Assembly: GCF_038069945.1 (NCBI RefSeq)
Contig: NZ_JBBPEV010000002.1
Span: 337,369 to 401,368 of the forward strand
Source of the DNA: Aquabacterium sp. A3
GTDB lineage: Bacteria; Pseudomonadota; Gammaproteobacteria; Burkholderiales; Burkholderiaceae_C
Length of the DNA: 64,000 nt
Direction: 5' to 3'
Positions 33,847-43,007 of the stretch are shown here, piece after piece. The position numbers and the translations under genes were made by a program. The stretch's first letter is position 1. Every line of letters begins with the position of its first letter. The notes under the pieces are model-generated. The model ran no database searches, was not told where the DNA came from, and saw nothing but the letters and a program-made list of their open reading frames with translations.

Positions 33847-35048
33847 GCGATCAACACAGCACCAGACGGACGGTGGTCAAAACGGGCGCCGCCATGCTCG
33901 GGGCCTTGTCGATGATGGGGGTGCAGGCCTCGTCGGGCCAAGTGGCTGCCCCGGCGGGACCGCGCCATGGCCAGTCGCCTTCATCACCAGCGGCGCAGCC
34001 TCGTCAGGTCACGCGGGTGGCCCGATTTGAACACCAGGGGCGCGTTCAATGGGGCTTGGTTCTGGCGTCGGGGCTGCTGCCCTTGCCTGGAGAGTTCGCC
34101 AGCACGGGCGATTTCATACGGCATCACGACGCAGACGAGCTGCAGCAGCGCTTGGCCACTCTGGCTTCGGGCCATCGCGCCCTCGTTCCGTGGGCGGATG
34201 TGGCCTTGTTGTCGCCCGTCACGCGCGATCAGCAGTTCATCTGCCAGGGGGCCAACTACCGTCAGCACATGATCGAGTCGGGCCTCGACCCGGATGCTCA
34301 GTCGTACAACATGATCTTCACCAAGGCCACGAGTTGCATCGTGCCGGCCCACAGCGAGCTCATCAAACCAGCCCGTGTGCGGTTTCTGGATTACGAGATC
34401 GAGCTGGGCCTGATCCTCAAGCGAGATGTGCTGTCCAAGACGGTCGTGACCACCGACAACTTGCACGACTACATCGCCGGGATGGTCATCGTCAATGACT
34501 ACTCGGCCCGAGACATCCAGATCCCTCAATCCCAGTTCTACAAGGGCAAGAGCTTTCGCACCTTTGGCCCGGTGGGGCCCTTCCTGTGTTTGCTGACACG
34601 ACAAGACATGCCGCAGCTGTACCGCATGCAGCTGACCTTGACCGTCAACGGGGAGGTCAGGCAGCGCGACAGCACCGCCAACTGGGTGCATGGTCCGGCG
34701 GCCACGCTGACCGAGCTGTCGGGCGTGCAAGATCTGTATGCAGGGGATCTGCTGTCCACGGGCACCCCGGCGGGCTGTGCCCTGTCGGTGCCGTCGCCCT
34801 TGAAGCAGCGCCTGGGCGCCTTGCTGCCTGAAGAAGCACGCTGGGCGATTTTCAACAAGATCCAGGAAGAGCGCACCGGTTACCTGAAAGCCGGCGACCT
34901 GGTCGAGGCGCGCATCCGCAGCGCTGATGGCAGCATCGACCTGGGCGTTCAGCGCAATCGCGTGGTTGACGAGGACCTCACCCCCGCACCGGCGACAGCG
35001 GGTGCAGCGGCGGCATCGTGGCAGCCATCAACTGCAGCCGGCCGGTGA
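33843..35048 (+). CDS. FAH-family hydrolase with Tat signal peptide
   Basis: A 401-residue paralogue of the cytosolic FAH protein at 28220 (shared QQF(L/I)CQG(A/I)NY, DYEIELGL, QFYKGKS, TGTPAGCA). It differs by an N-terminal Tat-type signal: TRRTVVKTGAAMLGALSMMG, with a plausible cleavage after VQA near residue 30. The metal-site glutamates are E185 and E187. A twin-arginine leader implies folding in the cytoplasm and export to the periplasm, which is uncommon for this family. It is the last gene of the operon and starts inside the ligase stop. Its 3' end overlaps the convergent regulator gene by 71 bp. Confidence 0.8.
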   Translation: MSDQHSTRRTVVKTGAAMLGALSMMGVQASSGQVAAPAGPRHGQSPSSPAAQPRQVTRVARFEHQGRVQWGLVLASGLLPLPGEFASTGDFIRHHDADELQQRLATLASGHRALVPWADVALLSPVTRDQQFICQGANYRQHMIESGLDPDAQSYNMIFTKATSCIVPAHSELIKPARVRFLDYEIELGLILKRDVLSKTVVTTDNLHDYIAGMVIVNDYSARDIQIPQSQFYKGKSFRTFGPVGPFLCLLTRQDMPQLYRMQLTLTVNGEVRQRDSTANWVHGPAATLTELSGVQDLYAGDLLSTGTPAGCALSVPSPLKQRLGALLPEEARWAIFNKIQEERTGYLKAGDLVEARIRSADGSIDLGVQRNRVVDEDLTPAPATAGAAAASWQPSTAAGR

Positions 35049-35454
35049 TCACACCCCGCAGGGTGATCATGCGGTTGGCGATGGCCTGCAGTTTGGCGGC
35101 GGGGCCTTGCACCAGCACCACCTCCATCATTTGCTGGCCCATCAGGTGCACGTGCAGTGAGCTGATCACCTCGTCGATGTGGTCGCACTGAAGGTCGGCC
35201 AGCTCTTTCTGCAGGCCGCGCACCGAGCGGTCATACAGCAAGGTGATGGTGCCCACCATCACCTCGTCACCCAGTTGCCGTTTGTGTTCCAGCAGTTGCA
35301 GGTTGATCATCTCGGAGATGGCCTGAGAGCGGCTGTCAAAGCCGCGTGCGGCCACCATGTCGTCCAGCTCGGCCAGCAGGTCTTCAGGCATGGACACGCT
35401 GATGCGTGCCACGGGGGCATTGCGTTGGTCGGGGCTGGACGGGTCGATGGGCAT
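34978..35454 (-). CDS. NikR-like ribbon-helix-helix regulator with altered metal site
   Basis: A 158-residue regulator. The N-terminal ribbon-helix-helix is at about 14-60 (VARISVSMPEDLLAELDDMV). The C-terminal ACT-like domain aligns with NikR. Against E. coli NikR, H101 and H103 match ligands H87 and H89, but the position of H76 is C90 and that of C95 is M109. The square-planar Ni(II) site is therefore changed to a His2/Cys/Met-like set, if it binds metal at all. It is the last gene of the ABC/creatininase/glutamine synthetase operon and may regulate it through the palindrome at 40559-40591. Another metal or a different ligand is possible. Confidence 0.75.
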   Translation of the reverse strand: MPIDPSSPDQRNAPVARISVSMPEDLLAELDDMVAARGFDSRSQAISEMINLQLLEHKRQLGDEVMVGTITLLYDRSVRGLQKELADLQCDHIDEVISSLHVHLMGQQMMEVVLVQGPAAKLQAIANRMITLRGVITGRLQLMAATMPPLHPLSPVRG

Positions 35455-35469
35455 GGGGGGTGATCGCGC

Positions 35470-36843
35470 TCAGAACTGGTGACTGTAGCGCTCGATCTCC
35501 CACTGGCTGACCGACAGGTGGTAGGCCTCCCACTCTTGCGTCTTGTAGGTGATGAACTCATCGCGCAATGCTTTGCCCAGCGTGCGCTCCACCAGCGGGT
35601 CGGCGGCGAAGGCCTGCACGGCCTCTTGCAGGGTTTGGGGCAAGAACTCGATGCCGCGCTCGCGGCGCTGGGCTTCGCTCAACTCATACAGGTTGTCTTC
35701 GTTGGGCAGGCCCGGGTCCAGGCCCTCGCGGATGCCTTCCAGACCGGCGGCCAGGGCCAGGGCGGCGGCCAGGTAGGGGTTCACGGCGCCATCGGCGTTG
35801 CGTGATTCGCAGCGGCCACCACCGGCCGGGATGCGCACCGAGTTGGTCCGGTTGTTGGAGCCATACGAGTTGAACACCGGTGCCCACGAGAAGTAGCTCA
35901 TGGCGCCACGGCGCACCAGGCGCTTGTAGCTGTTGACCGTGGGCGCAAAGGCCGCGCACAGGGCCCGCCCGTGCTTGAGGATGCCGGCCACGAACTGGTA
36001 GCCCAGTGGTGTGAGGCCGATGCCATGTGGGTCTTCTGTCGGGTCGCAGGCGAACAGGTTCTTGCCGGTCTTCAGGTCGTACAGCGACATGTTGAAGTGC
36101 GCGCCGTTGCCGGTTTTGTTGGCAAAGGGCTTGGGCATCATCGTGGCGATCAGGCCTTCTTCTTCAGCATAGTGCTTGGCCATCATGCGGAAAAAGGTGA
36201 GGCGGTCGCAGGTGGTGAGCGCATCGGCGTAGTTGAAGTCGAACTCGAACTGCCCGTTGGCGTCTTCGTGGTCGAACGAGTACAGGTCCCAGCCCAGGTC
36301 GTTGATGCAGGTGGCCACCTTGTCCAGCCAGCTGAAGTTGTCCATGAAGCCCTGCACGTCGTAACAGGGCTTGACCAGCTTGTCGTTGGGGTGGGGCACG
36401 CTCAAAGAGCCATCGGCTTCTTGCTTGAGCAGGTAGATCTCGCACTCGATGCCCAGGTTCATGCCGTAACCCATCTCGGCCGCTTGCGCCAGCACGTTCT
36501 TCAGGGCCACGCGGGTGCTCAAGGGGTAGGGCTTGCCTTGAAAGTGGTTGTCGGCCGGCATCCAGGCCACCTTGGGCTCCCAGGGCAGTTGCACCACGTG
36601 GTTCAGATCAGGCACCGAGGTCAGCTCGTCGTCGTTGGGCGCCTGGCCCAGGCCATCGAGCGCGTAGCCGGTGTAGCGCTCCGAGCCCGCCGCCATTTGC
36701 GGCAGGTGGTCGATGGGCACGACCTTGGCCTTTTGCACGCCGTGGATGTCCACGTAAGCGCCGATGCAGTACTTCACGCCCTTGTCCTTCAGGGCCTGTT
36801 GCAGGGCGTGGACGTGATCTTCAGTGGGTTCTGCGCGAGACAT
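35470..36843 (-). CDS. glnT: Type III (GlnT-like) glutamine synthetase
   Basis: A 457-residue enzyme of the glutamine synthetase superfamily, GlnT/type III branch. Visible are the beta-grasp N-domain ([20 protein letters not shown]), metal and ammonia-site motifs ([19 protein letters not shown]), [11 protein letters not shown] and [20 protein letters not shown]. Some members make gamma-glutamyl amides of amines rather than glutamine. The ATG at 36843 was chosen (GGAG upstream, 13 bp after the creatininase stop); a GTG at 36873 would overlap. In this operon it probably captures ammonia or an amine released by the amidohydrolase. Confidence 0.85.
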   Translation of the reverse strand: MSRAEPTEDHVHALQQALKDKGVKYCIGAYVDIHGVQKAKVVPIDHLPQMAAGSERYTGYALDGLGQAPNDDELTSVPDLNHVVQLPWEPKVAWMPADNHFQGKPYPLSTRVALKNVLAQAAEMGYGMNLGIECEIYLLKQEADGSLSVPHPNDKLVKPCYDVQGFMDNFSWLDKVATCINDLGWDLYSFDHEDANGQFEFDFNYADALTTCDRLTFFRMMAKHYAEEEGLIATMMPKPFANKTGNGAHFNMSLYDLKTGKNLFACDPTEDPHGIGLTPLGYQFVAGILKHGRALCAAFAPTVNSYKRLVRRGAMSYFSWAPVFNSYGSNNRTNSVRIPAGGGRCESRNADGAVNPYLAAALALAAGLEGIREGLDPGLPNEDNLYELSEAQRRERGIEFLPQTLQEAVQAFAADPLVERTLGKALRDEFITYKTQEWEAYHLSVSQWEIERYSHQF

Positions 36844-36856
36844 GCGGTACTCCAGC

Positions 36857-37624
36857 TCAGGGGTGATCGACACGATCGAAATACGAGTGCGGCAAAGGGG
36901 GCTCTTGCGTGAGCCCGCGGCGAATCAGGGCGGAGAGGTCCTCGACCATCCAGCCGAAGGCTTCGCGGCCTTTCTCGGCCGTGGCCTGGCTGGGCGAGCC
37001 CGTCACGCCGTTGGCGCTGGTGCGGTTCACCGGGTGCGCAAACACCTGGCCGGTGGTGCGATCCGGGTCGTCGCCGTCGGCCAGCTTGTCGGGTCGCACC
37101 ATCTCGGGCGAGACGGCCAGCATCAACGAGGTTTCGGCGTCGTTGGCGTGCCAGTCGGTGGCATCGGCAAAGTGAAAGTCCCGCACGCGCGGGCTGATGT
37201 CCGGCGAGTTGATGACGGCCACCATCAGGTCGTCGTGCTCGGCGCGCAGCATCTCCAGTGCGCAGCGCAAGGGTGCGGCGTTGGTCACGTGGGTGTTGAT
37301 GATGAACAGGCGCCGCACCCCGCTGTGGTACGCCCCATCACCGATCTGCTTGACCAGCTCGATCAGGGTGATGGGCTGCACGGGGATGGTGCCGGGCCAG
37401 CGGCGGCTGTGCCCCAAGGAGCAACCGTAGGGCAGGGGCGGCAGCATGGGCACGCCCGTGGCCTGCGACGCCGCGCGGCACAGCTTGTCGGCGATCTCGG
37501 TGTCCATGCCGCAGCCCATGTGGGGGCCGTGCTGCTCGGTGGCGCCCACGGGCAGGATGGCGGCATGGCCAGCGGCTTTCAAGGCATCAGGCAGCTCGGC
37601 CCAGGTGAGGTGAGACCAGAACAT
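36857..37624 (-). CDS. Creatininase-family amidohydrolase
   Basis: A 255-residue member of the creatininase family. The metal-binding motif [14 protein letters not shown] with the following D41 gives Glu, His and Asp ligands. [11 protein letters not shown] holds a further His and Glu. Family members hydrolyse cyclic or linear amides using two metal ions (Zn or Mn). It lies between an ABC importer and a glutamine synthetase, so a nitrogen-rich amide is the likely substrate; creatinine itself is only one option. Confidence 0.85.
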   Translation of the reverse strand: MFWSHLTWAELPDALKAAGHAAILPVGATEQHGPHMGCGMDTEIADKLCRAASQATGVPMLPPLPYGCSLGHSRRWPGTIPVQPITLIELVKQIGDGAYHSGVRRLFIINTHVTNAAPLRCALEMLRAEHDDLMVAVINSPDISPRVRDFHFADATDWHANDAETSLMLAVSPEMVRPDKLADGDDPDRTTGQVFAHPVNRTSANGVTGSPSQATAEKGREAFGWMVEDLSALIRRGLTQEPPLPHSYFDRVDHP

Positions 37625-37644
37625 TGTGGGTGCCTCATCCCGCC

Positions 37645-38541
37645 TTATTCGACGTCGTCGCCCACGTCGGTCATGCGGATGACCTGGGGCACCACATCGG
37701 GCTCGGGGTCGTCCTCGCTGGCGTCATGGGGTGGGTGAATCAGCGCTTCGATGTGCGCCTTGGTGGCGCGGAACTCGGGTGTATCGAACTGCCCCGGACT
37801 GCGTGGCCGGGGCACCGGCACTTCGATCAGCTCTTGCACTTCGCCGGGGTGGGCCTTCAGCACCAGGATGCGGTCGGCCAGGTACACGGCCTCGTCCAGG
37901 TCGTGCGTGATGAACAGGATGGTGATGTCGATGTTGCGCCAGATCTCCAGCAGGTGGGCCTGCATCTTGGCGCGCGTCTGCGCATCCAGCGCGCCGAAGG
38001 GCTCGTCCATCAGCAGGATGCGCGGCTGGTTGGCCAGCGCCCGCGCAATGGCCACGCGTTGCTTCATGCCGCCCGACAACTGGTGCGGATAGGCATCGGC
38101 AAACTTGCTCAGGCCCACCAGCTCCAGCCACTGCCGGGCCTGGGCTTCGGCCTCGTTCTGACCGGCGCCATTGACTTCCAGGCCGAACATCACGTTCTTC
38201 TTGACCGACAACCAGGGGAACAAGGTGTAGCCCTGGAAGACCATGCCACGGTCTTTGCCGGGGCCCACCACGGGCTGGTTGTCCAGCAGCACCTGGCCGC
38301 TGCTGTAGGACTCCAGCCCCGCCAGGATGCGGATCAAGGTGGATTTGCCGCAGCCCGACGGGCCCAGCACGCACACAAACTCGCGACGGTGCACCTTGAA
38401 GTCCACCCCCTTGAGTGCCGTCACGGGGCCCTGGTGCGAGTCGTAGACCTTGCCCAGGTCCTTCACCTCCAGCACCACATCACGCGCCTTGAGGCGATCG
38501 AATCTGGCCTTCACGGCCTCGGACTGATCCAGGTAGCTCAT
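37645..38541 (-). CDS. ABC transporter ATP-binding protein (NitT/TauT type)
   Basis: A 298-residue ATPase. Walker A is GPSGCGKST, the Q-loop follows near [14 protein letters not shown], the signature is LSGGMKQR, Walker B is [12 protein letters not shown] and the H-loop is THDLDEA. The family is that of nitrate, taurine and sulfonate importers. It has about 40 extra acidic C-terminal residues ([10 protein letters not shown]). The ATG at 38541 overlaps the permease stop by 4 bp. It energises uptake by the neighbouring permease and binding protein. Confidence 0.92.
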   Translation of the reverse strand: MSYLDQSEAVKARFDRLKARDVVLEVKDLGKVYDSHQGPVTALKGVDFKVHRREFVCVLGPSGCGKSTLIRILAGLESYSSGQVLLDNQPVVGPGKDRGMVFQGYTLFPWLSVKKNVMFGLEVNGAGQNEAEAQARQWLELVGLSKFADAYPHQLSGGMKQRVAIARALANQPRILLMDEPFGALDAQTRAKMQAHLLEIWRNIDITILFITHDLDEAVYLADRILVLKAHPGEVQELIEVPVPRPRSPGQFDTPEFRATKAHIEALIHPPHDASEDDPEPDVVPQVIRMTDVGDDVE

Positions 38542-39503
38542 GTCCTGCCCTTCGCAGTGTCCCAGGGGAAGAGCCGGCGCCCCAGCCAGGCCAGCATCAG
38601 GTCGATGCTCAGGCCGATGATGCCGATCATGGCGATGGCCGCATACACGTTGTCGAAGTTCTGGTAACGGGCCTGCTGGGTGATGAAGAAGGTGATGCCC
38701 GAGCTGGCGCCGATCAGCTCGGCCACGATCAGGTACGTCCAGGCCCAGCCCAGCAGCACGCGCTGATCGCGGTACAGGTCCGGCAGGATGCCGGGCAGCA
38801 CCACCCGGCTGAGCAGCTTCCAGCGCTTGGTGCCCAGGGTGAGGGCGGCTTCGAGCAGGCCGAACTCCAGCTTGCGTGTGGTGTTGGCGATGACCAGCAC
38901 CTGCTGAAAGAAGGTGCCGATGACGATGATGGCGATCTTCGGCCCCGCGTGAATGCCCAGGATGGCCACGGCCAATGCGCCAAAAGCGGGCGCCGGCAGG
39001 TAGCGGAAGAATTCGATGAAGGGCTCGTGCAGCCGCGAGATGGGCGTGTACACACCGCACAAAATGCCCAGCGGCACGCCCACCAGTGACGAGATCAAAA
39101 ATCCCCAGAAGATGATCTGCATGCTTTGCCACAGGCTTTCATGCAGCCACAAGCCATCTTTTTGCTGGGGCGGGGTGGTGAAGGCGGTGTAAAACGCGCG
39201 CCCCACCTCATGCGGCGCGGGCAGGTACACGGGGTTGGCCGGTGTGCCCTGGGGCGGTTGTTGCCCCGCCTCCTGCATGGCGGCCACCTCGTCGGCAAAG
39301 GCGGCGCGCTCCATGCGCATGCCCACCTCCAGGTAGCTCACATCGCCCACCTCGGTCACCAGCACCTGGGGGTGCCACAGCCAGGGCACGTAGCTCACGG
39401 CCGCCCACAACAACAGCGGCAGCAAGAACGAGCCCAGGCCCAGCATCCACCGGCTGCGAGGCGACAGCGGCGCGCGCACGGCAAACCAGGTGGAGGTGCT
39501 CAT
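38538..39503 (-). CDS. ABC transporter permease (NitT/TauT type)
   Basis: A 321-residue inner-membrane permease. The first helix is at about 21-42 ([17 protein letters not shown]), followed by a long periplasmic loop of about 75 residues. A binding-protein-dependent transport core with five helices follows. The EAA-type motif facing the ATPase is [20 protein letters not shown]. The large first loop is unusual and could dock the binding protein. It is 21 bp from the binding-protein gene. Confidence 0.9.
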   Translation of the reverse strand: MSTSTWFAVRAPLSPRSRWMLGLGSFLLPLLLWAAVSYVPWLWHPQVLVTEVGDVSYLEVGMRMERAAFADEVAAMQEAGQQPPQGTPANPVYLPAPHEVGRAFYTAFTTPPQQKDGLWLHESLWQSMQIIFWGFLISSLVGVPLGILCGVYTPISRLHEPFIEFFRYLPAPAFGALAVAILGIHAGPKIAIIVIGTFFQQVLVIANTTRKLEFGLLEAALTLGTKRWKLLSRVVLPGILPDLYRDQRVLLGWAWTYLIVAELIGASSGITFFITQQARYQNFDNVYAAIAMIGIIGLSIDLMLAWLGRRLFPWDTAKGRT

Positions 39504-39524
39504 GGTGGGCCTGTCCTGGTGGCC

Positions 39525-40544
39525 TTACTTGGCCGCAGCGTTGGTCAACGAGGCGTCGATGTAGCTGTCGATGGACTGCGGGGTCTTGTACACCTCGTTG
39601 GCCACGTTGAACTCATCGGCGATCTTGCTGGAGCCATACAGCGACTTGAAGCCATCGGCCTTGACCATGATGGCCTTGCCTTCCTTCAGCGAGAGCAGTC
39701 GGGTGCCCTTGAGGAAGGTGGCGTAGGCCTCGGGCTTGACGCCCACGCGCGCGGCCATGATCTTCAACGCTTCCGGCTGGGTCTTGGGGTCGTTGATGAA
39801 GCTGACCACCTTGTCCCACACGCCCACCACCTTCTGCCAGTCTGCCTTGCGGGCCGCCAGGCTCGTGGGGTTGACGGCCAGCACGTCGTAGATCAGACCT
39901 GGCTCGTCGGCCGAGGTGTAGATGGGGCGCGAGCCCGGCAAGCCCCGGATGGCCTGACCCGCGATGGGCTGCCAGGCGCCCACGGCGGCCACGTCACCCG
40001 AGGCCAGCACCTGAGGCATTTCGTTGGTCTTGGCGTTCACCAAGGTGACATCAGACTCCTTCATGCCCGCCTTCTTCAGGCCATTGAGCAGCAGCAGGTG
40101 TTCGACCAGGCCGAACTCCACCGCCACCTTCTTGCCCTTGAGGTCCTTGAGCGACTTGACGCCAGGGCGGCCAATGATCATGTCATTGCCGTTGGAGTAG
40201 TCGGTCAGCATCACCATCACGCCCTTGACGCCGGTGGCGCCCGTCACCAGGGTGTCGCCATTGGTCATGGTCACGGCGTCGATCTTGCCGGCCGCGAAGG
40301 CCTCCAGCGAGGCCGAGTAGTCAAACCACTCGAACTTCACATCGACACCGGCTTGCTTGAACCAGCCTTTGTCAATGGCCACCTGCCAGGCCACCCAGCC
40401 CGGCCAGTCGCTGTAGCCCACGGTCAGGGGTTGGGCCGCCCAACTGAGCTGTGCGCCCACCAGGGCCGACACGGCCACGAGGGCCTTGGCCCCACTCACC
40501 AGGTGCTTGCGCACGCTTGCGGTCAACTCGGATACAGAGAACAT
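39525..40544 (-). CDS. ABC transporter substrate-binding protein (NitT/TauT type)
   Basis: A 339-residue periplasmic protein. The signal peptide at about 14-38 ends near SWAA. The mature part begins LTVGYSDWPGWVAWQVAIDK and has the two-lobed type II fold (KGWFKQAGVDVKFEWFDY, GKIDAVTMTNGDTLV). The aromatic-rich start of the pocket suggests a small polar nitrogen compound. The ATG at 40544 was chosen because the signal peptide follows directly. It is the first gene of a six-gene minus-strand operon; a palindrome lies 15 bp upstream. Confidence 0.88.
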   Translation of the reverse strand: MFSVSELTASVRKHLVSGAKALVAVSALVGAQLSWAAQPLTVGYSDWPGWVAWQVAIDKGWFKQAGVDVKFEWFDYSASLEAFAAGKIDAVTMTNGDTLVTGATGVKGVMVMLTDYSNGNDMIIGRPGVKSLKDLKGKKVAVEFGLVEHLLLLNGLKKAGMKESDVTLVNAKTNEMPQVLASGDVAAVGAWQPIAGQAIRGLPGSRPIYTSADEPGLIYDVLAVNPTSLAARKADWQKVVGVWDKVVSFINDPKTQPEALKIMAARVGVKPEAYATFLKGTRLLSLKEGKAIMVKADGFKSLYGSSKIADEFNVANEVYKTPQSIDSYIDASLTNAAAK

Positions 40545-40558
40545 GATCAGCCCATCCT

Positions 40559-40591
40559 CGGTTATTACGGATTGAACAACGGGTAATACCG
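40559..40591 (-). promoter_or_regulatory. NikR-like palindromic operator of the ABC/creatininase operon
   Basis: CGGTTATTAC (40559-40568) and GTAATACCG (40583-40591) form an inverted repeat with one extra base in the left arm. The core is TATTAC-N14-GTAATA. Widely spaced AT-containing half sites resemble NikR targets. It ends 15 bp from the start of the binding-protein gene, where it would cover the promoter or ribosome site. The operon's own NikR-like protein is the obvious candidate to bind it. Confidence 0.5.
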
Positions 40592-40819
40592 ATGGGCAAT
40601 GCATCAAGCGTGCCAGCCGTACTTTGGGCGGCGCGCAGGGGCGGCCCAGGCCGCGGGCGCGCAGAGTTCACCAAAGCCGGGATCAGCGCACCGGGGCTGT
40701 GCGCAACAACCGAGGTGCGTGTTCGCGACAGCCGCGTTGAGCTTTACGGTGGGCTCGGCTATGGTTCACGGTTGGTTGAGTGTTTGATCTTGTTTTAAAC
40801 AGGGAAAGGTAGAAAGAAG

Positions 40820-41584
40820 ATGTTGATGAAGCGTTTGGCTTTGGGTGCGATGGCTGCTGCTGCGGTGGCGCTGATGAGCGGCTGCGGCACGATGACGGAC
40901 GTCAAAATGGTGGTGAGCGACCCGGATGCGCACCTCGCCCATGCGTTCTCGCTTGAGAAAATGGCCCCCAAGCTGCTGAGCCAGGTGCCACGCAATCAAC
41001 CAGCTGTGGGCTTTCGCAAGCTGACGATCAAAACCGAGGCGACCAGCGAAGAGCCCACTGGCAAGAAAGACGCCTGGGTCAATCTGTTCATCATGGAGCC
41101 CTTTGGCGACGGCCTGATTCGCTTCAAACGTGAGCAGTCCAGCAACGGCATCCCGTTCAACATGTTCTTCAGCGTCTCTTACGCAGGGATGCTGGACCTG
41201 CGCTCGCAGAGCGTGCCCTTGCAAGGTGGCTACGTTGGCGGCATCTACGATGTCAAGGAGCTGAAGTCGCTCAGCCCCGTGCCCACCGCCGTGGGCCAGA
41301 CCTTCGAGTCTGAATACAGCGCAGGCCCGGAAGTTCAGTTGCTCAACTTCACCGAATACCAGCGCAAGTGCAAGGCCACCAAGTTGGTGCCCGCCACCGA
41401 TTACCACAAGGATCTGCCTGGCAAGGTCCTTGAGCTGGACTGTGAAAACTTCCGGGACGGCGCATTGCATTACCGATCCAAATGGGCCGTGATCCAGCAG
41501 TTTGGTATCGCTGTCATGACTGAAGCTGTCGGTACGGGCTCCAAGAACACCTACAAGATCGTAGAAGTGTCTGCGCAGCGCTGA
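40820..41584 (+). CDS. Lipoprotein of unknown function
   Basis: A 254-residue envelope lipoprotein. The signal peptide ends in lipobox LMSGC with the lipidated Cys at about 22. The mature domain is beta-rich and matches no family I know (FRKLTIKTEATSEE, VNLFIMEPFGDGL). TTGGTT and TTAAAC, 17 bp apart near 40769-40797, form a plausible promoter. It stands alone: the 212 bp before it hold only this promoter and the divergent operator, and the next gene is convergent. Confidence 0.6.
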   Translation: MLMKRLALGAMAAAAVALMSGCGTMTDVKMVVSDPDAHLAHAFSLEKMAPKLLSQVPRNQPAVGFRKLTIKTEATSEEPTGKKDAWVNLFIMEPFGDGLIRFKREQSSNGIPFNMFFSVSYAGMLDLRSQSVPLQGGYVGGIYDVKELKSLSPVPTAVGQTFESEYSAGPEVQLLNFTEYQRKCKATKLVPATDYHKDLPGKVLELDCENFRDGALHYRSKWAVIQQFGIAVMTEAVGTGSKNTYKIVEVSAQR

Positions 41585-41590
41585 GCAGCG

Positions 41591-42502
41591 CTAGCCACGG
41601 CGTTGGCGTGCACCATGTTGTGCGGCCAACGCCACGCCCATCAGCACCACGCCACCTGCCAGCACCTGGCGCAGGCCCATGGTTTCGCCCAGCCAGGCCA
41701 GGCCCATCAGCGCGCTCAGCACGGGCACTGACAACTGCACCGTGCCGGCAGCCTGGGTGGCCATGCGCTGTCGCACCCAGTACCACAGCACGTAACCCAG
41801 GGCCGAGGTCACGCACCCCGACAGCACGGCATACGCCACGCCCAGTGGTGGGGCGTGCAAGGCGGTACCCTGCAGCGATTCCCACGCCAGCAGGCCCAGG
41901 GCCAGTGGGGTGGCCAGCACAAAACTGCTGCCGGTGGCGGCCAGGGGCGTCATGGCCTGTTGACCGGCTGATTTGCCCAGCACCGAGAAGCCGCCCCAGG
42001 CCAGGCCAGCGGCCAGCATCAGTGCCGCATGCACCAGGTGGCTCGCTGCCGTGGGTGAGGCGCCGGGCGCCAGAAACACCACGAGCCCGGCCAGTGCCAA
42101 CAGCGCGCCCACACCGTGGGGACGTTCGCCGCGCTGCCAGCCCACGGCCATCATCAGCAACTGCGCCGACGCGAACAACACCAGTGCGCCAGTGCCGGTG
42201 TCCAGCCCGCGGTAGGCGTGAGAGAAGCCCGCGGCGTACACGAACAACAGCAGCCCTGACCACCATCCCCGGCGCGAGGTGTCCAAGCGCAGGCCTTGGT
42301 GGCGCATCAGCGCCGCCAGCGTGAGTGCGCCCGCGCCCAGCCGCACCGCCGTGAAGGTGCTGGGATCGATGGGGGTGGTCTGCAACGCCAGCCTGGCCAG
42401 CAGCGAGTTGGCGGCAAAGGCAACCATGGTGCAGGCCGTGAGCAGAACCAGCCACCCCAGAGATGCGGGTGCAGGCGTGCCGGAGAGGTGGGGGCGGGGC
42501 AT
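41591..42502 (-). CDS. EamA/DMT-family transporter
   Basis: A 303-residue membrane protein with ten helices in two EamA repeats (about 15-140 and 155-290). Repeat signatures include FAANSLLARLAL and GLAWGGFSVLGKSAG. The family exports amino acids, nucleosides or related metabolites; the substrate is not predictable. It converges on the lipoprotein gene with 6 bp between stops. Confidence 0.85.
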   Translation of the reverse strand: MPRPHLSGTPAPASLGWLVLLTACTMVAFAANSLLARLALQTTPIDPSTFTAVRLGAGALTLAALMRHQGLRLDTSRRGWWSGLLLFVYAAGFSHAYRGLDTGTGALVLFASAQLLMMAVGWQRGERPHGVGALLALAGLVVFLAPGASPTAASHLVHAALMLAAGLAWGGFSVLGKSAGQQAMTPLAATGSSFVLATPLALGLLAWESLQGTALHAPPLGVAYAVLSGCVTSALGYVLWYWVRQRMATQAAGTVQLSVPVLSALMGLAWLGETMGLRQVLAGGVVLMGVALAAQHGARQRRG

Positions 42503-42600
42503 GCGGCATTGTGGTGCATGGGCCCATCGTGGGAGCTAGGGATGGGCGCTGAAGCGCCTTGAAATTACATTGGCGCCCAATCAATTGGCGGAGGTGTGCG

Positions 42601-42678
42601 ATGAACAGACGTTGGTGTGTGGCCGTGGTGGGCTTGGATGGCGTCCTCAGGCCCATGCACGTGGACGCGGGATGTTGA
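42601..42678 (+). CDS. Possible 25-residue leader peptide
   Basis: A short reading frame (MNRRWCVAVVGLDGVLRPMH to Cys25) has a strong ribosome site, GGAGG, 6 bases before its ATG. It ends in TGA overlapping the ATG of the SMR-like gene (TGATG at 42676-42680). Such coupling means the transporter could be translated mainly by ribosomes finishing this peptide. It precedes a transporter and homospermidine synthase, so regulation by polyamines is conceivable. Unproven. Confidence 0.4.
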   Translation: MNRRWCVAVVGLDGVLRPMHVDAGC

Positions 42679-43007
42679 TGACCGCGCTGCTTTGGCTGGC
42701 GTTGGCCACCTTGCTGACCGTGGTCGGCGATTACTTCATCAAGCTGGCTTCGGTCGGTCCCGGTATGTCATCGTGGCAGTTTGCATTTGGGGCCATGTGT
42801 TACGGTTCGCCTGCCATTGCCTGGTACCACCTGATGCAGCAGCACAACCTGGCCACCATCGCCGTCTTTTATTCGGTGGCCACGCTGCTGATGGTGGCTG
42901 GCCTGGGTGTGGTCGTGTTCAAACAGCCTTTCACGTGGCGTGAGGGGGTGGGTGTGGCGCTGGCGCTGGCGGCGGTGCTGGTGATGACCTTGGGAAAGGA
43001 TGGGTGA
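42678..43007 (+). CDS. SMR/EmrE-like small four-helix transporter
   Basis: A 109-residue membrane protein with four helices (LLWLALATLLTVVGDYFIKL; about 28-50; 56-75; 85-104). Size and layout match the small multidrug resistance superfamily, but the usual membrane Glu14 aligns with V-V-G-D, so the charged residue would be Asp16. ATG at 42678 is favoured by its overlap with the leader frame; ATG at 42672 is also in frame. It shares 1 bp with the next gene (TGATG). Next to homospermidine synthase it may move polyamines. Confidence 0.7.
   Translation: MTALLWLALATLLTVVGDYFIKLASVGPGMSSWQFAFGAMCYGSPAIAWYHLMQQHNLATIAVFYSVATLLMVAGLGVVVFKQPFTWREGVGVALALAAVLVMTLGKDG

Noticed and set aside
39126..40586. 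486-codon plus-strand frame over the ABC permease and binding protein
   Set aside because: Gly/His/Arg-rich shadow opposite two well-supported transporter genes.
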